Shown: positions 23,263 to 33,059 of the stretch, one piece after another | Position numbering within the stretch: position 1 is the first letter of the stretch | Layout: every line of letters begins with the position of its first letter | NCBI RefSeq assembly: GCF_014633365.1 | Contig: NC_068350.1 | Coordinates: 13,493,787-13,557,786 of the forward strand | DNA from: Diospyros lotus | Lineage: Eukaryota > Streptophyta > Magnoliopsida > Ericales > Ebenaceae | DNA: 64,000 nt | Direction: 5' to 3' | Made by a program: the position numbers and the translations under genes | Notes under the pieces: generated by a model | Database searches by the model: none | What the model saw: only the letters and a program-made list of their open reading frames with translations | What the model was told of the DNA's origin: nothing

Positions 23263-24024
23263 AAAATAAATTTCATCCTCAAAATTCCACCTCATTCCTC
23301 AAGATTATGGTGTCTCTAGAACAACTTCCTCAAGAGATATCATCTTACTCTTCAAGACTCACATCAGGGTGGACAATGTACCCGATTCAGTATGTCTTAT
23401 CCAACATGGTTGACCCAACTTCAGGCCTTAGGCTCTTGAATTCGACTTAGAAATCAAAGTATTTCATCAAAAAATAACTTCAGGGATTTTGACTCATTCC
23501 CAATTGACTCCCTTCACGAGTCTTATCATGGACACAACTATTTCGTATAATCCTTTCCTGAATCTCTGACAATAGATTGTCAATCTCAAAAAGCTTTCAA
23601 CCATCCATAGACAGTTAGGGATCATATCACAGAGCTTTGGTCCCTTAGGACTTGGATTCTAGCCCAAACATAACAACCATGGTGTTGCCCAAACTTTGGC
23701 ATCTGTCTGTCTCCGCAGTTCACTATGTAGCTCTGACTCATGGGTCTCACACCCTTATCGCGAGCCAGCCTATAAGCTGCTTCGGTAATTAGTCACAAGC
23801 CCATCATTAGTCCTCTGCCTTGGTCATTACGCTCAGATCCGCTGTTACAGGCCACACACCTATGGTGCTATTGTTAAGCTAGAGCCTCTGTCTCGTCCCT
23901 GAGAGTTGTAATTGACCCAACTCCTGTCACTTCTGATACTTCTCTCAGTACCAGCCTAAATCTCCAAATCATAGGTGACACAACACTACTCACAATTTCC
24001 CTTCTATTGGAACCCATGCTCCCA
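23263..24024 (-). other. Noncoding internal part of the reverse-strand gypsy element
   Basis: No open frame encodes gag or pol, so the element is either a noncoding derivative or reduced to its 3' end. The right boundary is taken where copia RT similarity resumes on the reverse strand. Confidence 0.45.
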
Positions 24025-24199
24025 AGTGTATATTTCTATTTGCATCTCATTTATTCTTGAAAATTCATTGTGTTCCAAATATAGAAAAAATCTTTTGGTC
24101 TTGGAACTAATTTTCAATCTTCATTTTTCTTGCACAACATTGATCCAAAATTCATCTTCTAAGGCTTGATCCATGCAAGTTGGCTCAATCATTAGATAT
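24025..24199 (-). pseudogene. Copia RT start fragment (SIRE-type)
   Basis: The reverse strand reads ALEDEFWINVVQEK and, in another frame, LVPRPKDFFYIWNT, matching the start of copia reverse transcriptase (compare [15 protein letters not shown] at 53972 in the forward element). It continues the coding order of 25818-27281 across the solo LTR at 24200-25817. Confidence 0.65.
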
Positions 24200-24851
24200 T
24201 GTTAAGCTCAAGGGTAAGTAAATATGATTTTGATGATAACAAAAATATTTTTATTATGTAAATGTATTTCTTTCTCATACAAAAAAAAAAATTGAATTAA
24301 AAGTGGGCACAAAGAGTAAATTTGTTTTGAATTAAAAATGGATTGTCTTTAAACGTGTTTCTTTATTTTGATCATTTATGTCTCAAAAATTTATGCTTGA
24401 ATTTTAATTTCTTGATAAATATATTTCTTATTTATGCAAAAAGTATATTTATTTTGAATTAAAGGAGAATTGCTTTTAAACATGTTTTTTCTTTCTCATA
24501 GAAAAAGTAAATTTATTTTGAATTAAAGAGAATTGGTTTTAAACATGTTTTCTCAAACTCATGCAAAAAGTAAATTTATTTTGAATTAAAAGGGAATTAT
24601 TTTTAGACATGTTTTCTTATTTTAATAATTTATATCTCAAAAGCTTATATTTGAAATTTTAAATTTTGAATTAAATGAAAATTATTTTTAGACATGTTTT
24701 CTCTTACTCATGCAAAATGCAAATTTATTTTGAATTAAAGGTAGGACATATTTTCTTATTGTTTGAGAAAGTTTAAACATTTTTTAAATTTCAAATTTCA
24801 TATTAAGCTTTTCTTTAATGGCTAGTGTGTTTGGAAGATGTATATATATAG

Positions 24852-25032
24852 TGTAGGCACCTTAGGCGAATCCCACATCGGCCATGCAAATGGGGGAAAC
24901 TGGGCATATAAGTGCAGAGGGTGTTCTACATAGTGACGCGCGTTTTGGGATTAAATCCCAGAGCGATAAAATCGGGGATTGGTTGCGACCTGAACCGGAC
25001 AATACGTTGCTATGTGGACCCCGGCCATTACA
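24852..25032 (+). repeat. TRIM left LTR
   Basis: 181 bp, TGTAGGCACCTTAGG to CCATTACA. Confidence 0.93.
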
Positions 25033-25035
25033 AAA

Positions 25036-25046
25036 TGGTATCAGAG
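25036..25046 (+). other. TRIM primer-binding site
   Basis: TGGTATCAGAG, a tRNA-Met type match, three bases after the LTR. Confidence 0.88.
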
Positions 25047-25119
25047 TCGACCCCCAAGCCTCTGAGCGCAGTGGTGGGGCAAACCTCAGCATGGACGCTG
25101 AATCCCTAGTGGGGGTGCG

Positions 25120-25300
25120 TGTAGGCACCTTAGGCGAATCCCACATCGGCCATGCGAAGGGGAGAAACTAGGCATATAAGTGCGGAGGGTGTTCTACATA
25201 GTGACGCGCATTTTGGGATTAAATCCCAGAGCGATAAAACTGGGGATTGGTTGCGACCTGAACCGGAAAATACATTGCTATGTGGACCCCAACCGTTACA
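25120..25300 (+). repeat. TRIM right LTR
   Basis: 181 bp, TGTAGGCACCTTAGG to ACCGTTACA, followed by the TATAG duplication. Confidence 0.93.
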
Positions 25301-25817
25301 TATAGGATAAGTATGGAGGCTCAAGATAAAACAAACTTGATAGAGCATTCAAACAAGAGTGAGAAGGTTCGAAGTGCTGGAAGTGTGCTGGCCGGTGGAA
25401 TTCCCAATTGTTGGTGATTTATTTGTAATTGTCTCTAGTTGTAAGTTTGTTATTTTTACTCACTTGTTGTGTGAGGGGATTGTATTTGCTAGTAGTATGC
25501 TAGTGGTTCTTGCTGAGACAAAGGATTGTATGTTGGTTCTAGTTCCAATTAAAAGCTAGTATTGATTCTCCTTAGTGGAACCTCAAATTAAGTCTTGAGA
25601 GCCTCAAGCTAAGTCATGAGAGAAAGGATTAGGCTCTTTAAAGCCGAACCTCTATAAATTTCTCTTGTTCTGTGTGGTTGTGTGATTTTACTGATTTCAA
25701 TCCTACTACAATCACCACATATTAAGATCACAAATTTAAAAGTTTTCAAAAGAGCTAAAATTATTAATTTTTGAAAAACCCAATTCACCCCCCTCTTGGG
25801 TATTTTTCTGGGCAACA

Positions 25818-27281
25818 AATATGAAAGTCACATTGTTACAATATTGATGTAATGATGTCTTAGTCCTTACACCTTGACTTGGTTCTCCAATTATTTGATT
25901 TATTGGATGATCTTGCACAAATTTATAATTCTTGGAAAACTTACCTAAATCATCCTTGTATAATAGTTTCTCTTGATTTTGTGATTGAGAACTTGATGGT
26001 TCATTTAGAGATTCTTCTTGAATTCTTAGTTTTTCAATCTTCTTGGATGGATCTATTGTTATCGTCTCCTCTTCATCTTCGATTCTTATATTTAACTTCG
26101 GAGTCTCATTAAATTTTACATGTATGGATTCTTCCAAGGTATTTATTCTAATATTGTAGATTCTTTAAGCCTTACTAGTATTTGAATATTCAAGAAAGAT
26201 TCCTTGATCACTTTTAGCCTCAAATTTTCCTACATTGTCCTTTGTGTTCAAGATAAAACATTTAAATTTAAAGGCTCTAAAATAGGATACGTTAGGCTTT
26301 TTGTCATAGTATAATTCAAATGGTGTTTTCTTGATGCCTTGTCTTAGATTAAACCTATTTAGGATATAACAAGCAGTATTGATCGCTTCGGTCCAAAAAT
26401 ACATTAGCAAGTTATTCTCAAAAAAACATGGTTCTAGCCATCTCTTGAAGAGTCTTATTTCTCCTCTCAACAACACCTTATTGTTGTGGGGTTCTAGGTG
26501 TAGAGAATTAGTGAAGAATACCATTTGCTTCACAAACTCCATAAAATGACTATTCTCAAATTTTCCACCATGATCGCTTCTAATAGTGACAATTTTATCA
26601 TCTTGCTCTCTTTCAACTCTTTTAGCTAGTTTGACAAAATTTTGAAAACCTTCATCATTTGATGCTAAGAACATAACCCATGTAAACCTAGAAAAGTCAT
26701 CTACTACAACATATGTATAAAATTTTTCACCTTAACTTCTAGTTTGAGTGGGTTCAAATAAGTCCATGTGCAAGAATTGTAGAGGTTTACTGGTTGATAT
26801 TTTACTCTTAGATTTAAAGGAAGCTCTAGTTTGATTTCCTTGGCAACAAACATTATAAGATATTTCTTCATTAATCTTTATCATAGTGAGACCTATAACT
26901 AAATCTTTATTAGCTATTTTTCTGATTAAGTCCGGATTAATATGACATAATCTTCTATGACATAAGAGAATATCCTCATTCTTTACTATTAGGCATTATT
27001 TCTAGAAGGTGACAGACCTTCCTTCTTTGGGAGTGAGATCTATAGATCTCTTCCATTAGTCATGTGCTGTGAGCATCCACTATCCATATACCATTTGCTT
27101 CACATTGTGGTCCTCACTCACATCTACATATTTGATAAGATTATATTTTAGGTTTGGACACCCATCTATAGACGAATCCCTTGAATCTTTCTTCATTGGG
27201 ATCAAATGATTTAATTATTCTTAATGTATGTGGATGATGAGAAACATTTAAAATTTTATGATCTAACTCATTCATTGTTTG
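25818..27281 (-). pseudogene. Copia protease-integrase remnant (SIRE-type)
   Basis: Reading down the reverse strand: a gag-end/protease piece from 27281 with MDSGCSQHMTNGRDL near 27080; the pre-integrase DLVIGL region near 26900; FLHMDLFEPTQTR near 26780 (first catalytic Asp); VVVDDFSRFTWVMFLAS near 26700; TIRSDHGGKFEN near 26575 (second Asp); and the degraded third-motif region near 26490. FWTEAINTACYILNR and FEAKSDQGIFLEYS follow. The post-integrase part includes NQIIGEPSQGVRTKTSL, ending at the solo LTR boundary. Several stops and frameshifts occur. It continues the gag at 45631-46835. Confidence 0.85.
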
Positions 27282-28389
27282 TGTAGTGGTCCTCTCCCGG
27301 ATAATCCCGCTAGCATAAGAAATTCGAAAGGAGGTCGTCACATAAATGGATACAGAAACAATAACTCAAATTAAACACCAAATATATTTTTTTTTTACTT
27401 GCTCACTGATCTTCAGGAGCTAAAATAAAGCATTTTCATCAACAACTTAACTTACACAATTCTTTAGGCTCAAGGGCCATACAATCAAAATATAAGGGCA
27501 AATATCATTTACAAAATGAATCTCACTTTACATGCCCTTAAAACATCTCACTCCCATGGACCTTTTTTGACTGGGATATCTGTGTACACCACTAAACCCA
27601 AGCTCTAGCCTCACTGGACTCGCTCTCAGTAATTGCTTTTGCCTTACCTTAAATGACAGGAATAAACAAGGTGAGCCACAAGGCTCAACAAGTATATATT
27701 ACAACAAATGGAGTAATGGAGTTAAGGCATGGATAAATCAAAGTAAAATAAACCCGACTTCGCAAGTACGAGTAGCATTTCCCATTAATTCCCATCATTA
27801 TTATCATTCCCATGCCATTGTCATTATGCATTTTATGCATTGTTTCACTTCTCATGAATACATAGATTTCCATGCATCTCATCGGCCCTCAAAGCCTTTT
27901 ATTCACATGCATGCATACATATACATAGAAAAATCATTTAGCCATTCATTTAGCTTAAGCATCGCCTACCGAGTTTTATTGCCACCTCACCCGCATCAAG
28001 CGCTCTTTAAGATATCCTTTTCTCACCCTGCGGTACATAGCCGTCGTGCAAAATAATAAATGCGCAAATAATAATACCATGCAATGCTCATGTAGATTTC
28101 GAGTAAACATATCAAACATGCTTTATTATTAGCAATGTTCTCACCATACCATCATTCATTGAGATTCATTTCCATACCATTTCTCAAGGTCAAACAAGTT
28201 GATTACATGAATTCACCATTAAAAATTCATGATTTTCATTTTCAATTCTCACCATTAATTAACTTCCCCATTTTTGGACCACCTACATATTTGCGAGATG
28301 ATTTTGAAGCCAACTAAAATATCACAAGAGCTTTGGAGAAGAATTACAAACATTAGAAAAGAATCGGACCAAAAAGAAAGAATTAATTC

Positions 28390-28725
28390 ATTTTGTTAGT
28401 TGACTAAATAAATGAGTTAGTCGACCAACTAGGGACTTAGTCGATAGATGAAGAAGATTTAGTCAACTAAATAGGAACTTGGTCGACCGATTAAAACACT
28501 TGGTCGACTAACATAACCAAATTACCCACTTGGTCGATCGATTGAAACACTTGGTCGACTAATAGAAGCCAAATTACCCACTTGGTCGACTGATTGAAAC
28601 ACTTGGTCGACTAACAGAAACCAAAATACCCACTTAGTCAACAGAAGCATAAATTTAGTCGACTAACAGAATCTCAAACACCTACTTAGTCGACAGAATG
28701 AGGACTTAGTCGACCAACAGAGGCC
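28390..28725 (+). repeat. GTCGAC-rich subrepeat array in the gypsy LTR
   Basis: About fifteen copies of (T/A)(A/G)GTCGAC(T/C)(A/G) and near variants. Part of it is a 51-52-bp tandem repeat starting CACTTGGTCGACTAA (28498 to about 28640). Confidence 0.8.
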
Positions 28726-28852
28726 TGAAACTTAAAAATAACAACGACAATCCACAAAACTCAACATCCCAAGCAAGATATACCAAAACCTTGCTTCTCT
28801 AATATTCCTAATCAATCAAGTGTCATTCCTTTGAGAATTTAGGGTGAGCTAG

Positions 28853-30417
28853 TGGTTGCACTCTCACCCTGCAATTAAAACACAATAAAGCTTTTATATT
28901 TTTTTCTTTATTTTGGTGAGAGCTTTATACTCGTTAGTGTACGAGTGCAATTGTAGTCCAAATTTAAATTTGTATTTTTTGGATGGGTTTAGGTCATCCA
29001 CTTAGAGATTTATTTATGGCAAAAGAAAAAGAATGTCACACACACACGCATTTGAACGAATTGGAAACAATATTTTTTTATGAATTTTCAGATAACGGAT
29101 ACTAGGAAATAAAGTAAGGCAGAAATTGAAATAAACACTGAATGTGAGAATAAGAAATTGAATAACACTTGAGTTAAGACAATTTCAGCACCAACCCGCT
29201 TATCCCCAATTTTTAGTAGAAAAGATTAGCAACATTAATTTAATTTCAGATGTGAGGGTATGCTATTAAATGCAATTAGAGATGATGATAGTTCTAGTTT
29301 AAGCAATCCCCATACATGATACATGAGATTCTAGTTTAAGCAACTATCATAAATTCGATTGCAATTAATACACAAAATAACTAAATTAATCATCCGAGTT
29401 TAGTATGATAGCATTTCCAGTTCTTGTAATTCCCATACGTGGCATGAAAGCTCTAAGTTGATTTATCAATAATTAATACACACTCATACTGAAATTTAAA
29501 TTAATATCACTCATTTAAAGCGCAGGTTTCTTTGAGAATCATTGGCGTTGGACACTGTTCTTGCCTTAACCCAATATTAGATTTAGCTACTCATCTTCAT
29601 TTGAAAGTTAATTGATAGAAATTTAAATGATGTAATTTAAATGACAGGAATTAAAATAACAGAAATTAACCGGTCATTTAGGCTGTGGATAATAAAAAGA
29701 CGTGAATTAAAATTGCATAAATTTAAAAGCAGAAATTAATCGACCATTTAGGCGGTGGATAATAAAGTAATAATAAATGACATGAGAATTCAAGAGAAAA
29801 AAGAAAAGAAGTAAGATCACAAGAGAAGACAAGAGAAAAAAGAAGAGAGAACAAGAGCAATTCTCAAAGAAAAACTCTAAGAAAATAACTAAACTTTGAT
29901 TCAAGAATAATAATCACTCTTACAAGTGCAACCAAGTGAGCTATTTATAGCCCACAAGATGCAATACAAACCACACAATTTTAATTATACAACTATACAT
30001 AATTATATCTAATGGGCACTCACACACCTAAAGTTAAATGGATTTTAGCTAAAATACACACCTAAAAAAACACTCATAAAATAAATATTTAAAAATAAAA
30101 AAATAAAAAAATGGATTTGTACAAGTTGGGTTTTGGGTCTTCTTTATGTTGGATTTGGGCCTTTCTTGGAATTAAAATGCTTGGGCCTTCTTTGGTTGAT
30201 TCCATTCAATAGTTGTTCCAATTGCACTAGATTTTGAGTAGTAATGTTGGCCATCCGATTGACTCTTTAACATCTTCAATTACTCGGCAAATGTCAATTT
30301 CTTTGTATCATCTTGATAATAGTACATAATGTACATAATTATTCAAATTAAACATTAATATAAAATAAAAAATAGGGATATAATTCATTAAGATTTAGAA
30401 AAATTAATTCCTCATCA
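28853..30417 (-). repeat. 3' LTR of the Athila element
   Basis: Closely matches 43039-44627, with scattered substitutions and one larger gap near 29460 where the other copy has extra sequence. It contains a pyrimidine-rich reverse-strand tract at 29780-29870. Confidence 0.93.
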
Positions 30418-30431
30418 TACCCCCCCAACTT
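30418..30431 (-). other. Polypurine tract of the Athila element
   Basis: On the reverse strand it reads AAGTTGGGGGGGTA, directly before the LTR start TGATGAGG. Confidence 0.88.
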
Positions 30432-32242
30432 AAACATTGCTAGTCCCTTAGCAATCAGACTATACACCTACCAAGATTTATTCGCAATAACTATATGAAT
30501 GTAAAAATTTCAAATTCGAAACCGAAATGCATAAAATCGAATAAGTAATTTAGCATTATAAATCAGATTTTTAGTTAAAGGTCATACAATCTCATGAATG
30601 ACAATTAGGATAACCAACACACAGACTTACTCCATCGAAGTTTTGACTTTAAACATTACTGTGGATTTTCCCTCCAATAAAAAGGATTCCTCAGGGGATG
30701 CACCATTATAAGAGTAAACACAGAACAAGTTCAAAACTCGATGTCATCCCAAATACAAGGAACGTATTTTCATGAAAGAATAGGGAAATTAAAATAACTT
30801 CATGACTGGAATAATGCCCTAAATGAATAGCTTCTGAATTTAAACATGATTCCCTACTCCGAACTCGAATTCTGAGATCACATAATTTATAGTATCAAGA
30901 GGGACCAGACCGGGTTATAATGGGGCTATGAGGTTAATACGGGTTGTTTAAGAAAAGGCAGAGTGTGCAAAGGGTGTGTCGGGAATTTTTTTTTTCTTCA
31001 GCATTTATTTTGAAACAATTGTGCTTAAAAAAAAGAAAAAAATGAAAAAAAAATGGAAAATAGCTAGATAGACTAATTTCCAAAAACACACCAGGTTTAA
31101 CAAAATTCATATGGTTATGGGTTAAACGAGGGTAACGAAAGAAATTGAACTACAAATGGCTCAAATGGGCTAGTAAGGGAGGTTAATGTAAAGAAAGAAA
31201 AAGGTTAATAAACCCAAAATAAAAGAAATTGATCCCCCTATCATGCTTTTACAAAACGATGTTACTCAATCAACTAATTTAGAGTTTGAAACCAGCCAAA
31301 TTCATCCACTATCATACTAGACATTCAAGGCGAATTGATGTTTTGAAGCTATTAAAAATATGAGATAAACAATAAAGCACGTTTAGAGTAAGTGTTATTT
31401 CACTAAGAATCAATGTTTATTAGGCTCAAACACTCACTCGGGTAATAGTCTTCACTTCTATTGAGGGATCATGCAGTGTACTAATCAGCTAATTACTGTT
31501 ACCTTTGATTTTATCATCGATAACCAATTTCTAATTTTTTTAATACCCGATGAATGCAAATTATCTGTTCTAATGCATATACGTTTTCAAGAAAGTGAAA
31601 TTAATGCATTCATTTTTTGTATTACAACCTTAACCGGCTATCAGTGTATAACTCCAAAGCTTTAGGGATAGCACTATTTAAAACACACAATTTTTTTTTT
31701 TAATAAGAATAGATAAAGATAACCAATTCACACAAAACTACAAGCAAGTAATAGCAAATTCACAGTTAAACATGAACTAGATAATTCATAACTAGACCTT
31801 ACTGCCCCCAACTTGAATTGTAGTAATAAAATAGGGTTGTTTGAAATACTTGTAACTCCACAAGTCCATAGATTTACTGTGAACTATTAAAATTCAAACA
31901 AACAAATGAGCATACCATATATATATATATATATATTTATTTTTTACACAAAAATAAAAAAAAAAATTATGCAGGTCATAAGATAAATAAAATGCATCTC
32001 AATAGTACAAAAAATACTCCTTACTTAGCCATCTTATCATAGACTTGTCTAATAACATTCCACAATTTTTTTTTTTTTAAGAACACAACCAAGAAAAATC
32101 CTGCAAGTTTGTAAAATAAACAAATGCGTCTCAAGAGTACAAAAAGTACTTCTTACTTAGTTATCTTAATAAATAGCACTCCTTACAATGATAAATCTAA
32201 ATTAATCGGACCCCTTTGGCGCTTGTTTCTGATTGCCTTAGA
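30432..32242 (-). other. Athila noncoding 3' region
   Basis: No gene. It includes homopolymer runs near 30990 and 31690, a TA run at 31918-31936, and a second purine-tract-like block on the reverse strand at 31803-31820 (CAATTCAAGTTGGGGGCA). An imperfect repeat of about 130 bp spans 31970-32175 (ATGC(A/G)TCTCAA(T/G)AGTACAAAAA). Confidence 0.6.
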
Positions 32243-32842
32243 CTAGTCTATTCGAGGCTCATAAGGATCGTACTGTAGAACATAAGCGTGTAATTTCTCT
32301 AGCAGCTCCTCAATGGTGGATGCAAAAATAAAAATCTTTCTTACTGAAAGAGAAATGAACTTTTAGTCCATAGCCTGATCAAGAAAATAGAACAACCCAT
32401 CGAAAAAATGGTTAACATTTAAAAGCCCAATGGGTTTGGTATGGAGATTACTCTTGGCCCAAGAGATTATACAAAAGATATCTTCAAGTGTTCCAAAACC
32501 TCCTGGTAAAGCAATGAAAGCGTCTGACTGATAAATCCTACAAACCATGCGCTCAGACATAGAAGTCGTTTCTATAAATTGACTGCGTGTAATCCCGAAA
32601 ATATGTGGTTCAGCCAAAAGGATTAGCATTACACTTACCACATATGATTTTCCAAGATGTGCAGCTTGTGAAACACAACCATTCAATCCACGACTTCCCC
32701 CTTCATATACCAAATTAATTTTTTTCTCTCCTAATTTTAGGCCAAGTTCGCTTGCTACAAATGCGCAACAACTATCGCTCTCAAGTTGAGAGCCACATAG
32801 TACACATATGGTATTGATTCGATGAACTAACTGACCTTCCAT
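32243..32842 (-). pseudogene. LOG: Captured LOG homologue (cytokinin-activating enzyme)
   Basis: About 200 codons on the reverse strand, read without introns. LOG enzymes release active cytokinin bases from their riboside 5'-monophosphates in the cytosol. The frame opens MEGQLVHRINTICVLCGSQ, like the LOG 'FKRICVFCGSS' start. It continues with LVYEGGSRGLNGCVSQAAHLG (variant of LVYGGGSxGLMG), MSERMVCRIYQSDAFIALPG, the signature PGGFGTLEDI (family PGGxGTxxE, with Asp after Glu), and KPIGLLNVNHFF. An in-frame TAA at 32363-32365 is followed in the same frame by RKIFIFASTIEELLEKLHAY, the normal LOG C-terminus. Full length but for one stop; the 'IPKTLMPRE' stretch is replaced. LOG genes in plants usually have several introns, so this looks like a processed copy. 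It lies on the Athila coding strand between pol and the 3' LTR. Confidence 0.85.
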
Positions 32843-33059
32843 TTATATTTGTTCTTTATGTATGCCTTGAAAAGAGGTTTGGTGATCAAAAGTAGCTATA
32901 TAGGAATTCAACAAGAAATAAACACAAACAAAAATCATGCGTATGTACAAGTAGTTGTGATTGTGGCTCACATCTTCCTCTGGTTTTACGTCTAGAAATG
33001 GCTTAAACACTTTCTATAAAGTGGGGACAAGCTTCCCATCTAATTTTCTTATAGATTGG
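32843..33059 (-). other. Spacer upstream of the LOG copy
   Basis: 217 bp of AT-rich DNA with stops in all frames. Before the solo LTR inserted, it continued directly into 35954-36453. ATTGG at 33055-33059 is the left target duplication of that LTR. Confidence 0.6.

Larger units (their letters stand above)
24852..25300 (+). mobile_element. TRIM: 449-bp miniature LTR retrotransposon
   Basis: Two 181-bp LTRs (24852-25032 and 25120-25300; about 13 differences by eye) flank an interior of only 87 bp. That interior has a primer site TGGTATCAGAG at 25036-25046 and a purine-rich AGTGGGGGTGCG just before the second LTR. Target duplications TATAG at 24847-24851 and 25301-25305 are identical. The LTR includes GAATCCCACATCGG, a phrase common near the start of plant TRIM and Cassandra LTRs. 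It encodes nothing and would have been mobilised by proteins of another element. Confidence 0.93.
24200..25817 (+). mobile_element. Copia SIRE-type solo LTR (contains a TRIM)
   Basis: It starts TGTTAAGCTCAAGGG and ends with CAATTCACCCCCC...CTGGGCAACA, the style of LTR end seen in SIRE/Maximus elements. Flanks GATAT (24195-24199) and AATAT (25818-25822) are target duplications with one change. No second LTR or internal region exists, so it is a solo LTR left by recombination. Without the TRIM it would be about 1.16 kb. 24270-24740 repeats a loose unit of about 80 bp around TTTATTTTGAATTAAA. Confidence 0.8.

Noticed and set aside
24852..25300. Cassandra element (5S-rRNA-bearing TRIM)
   Set aside because: No 5S promoter boxes could be read in the LTR.
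24884..25348. Open frames of 65-95 codons on both strands
   Set aside because: They fall across the TRIM LTRs and interior and recur because the LTR is duplicated; there are no protein features.
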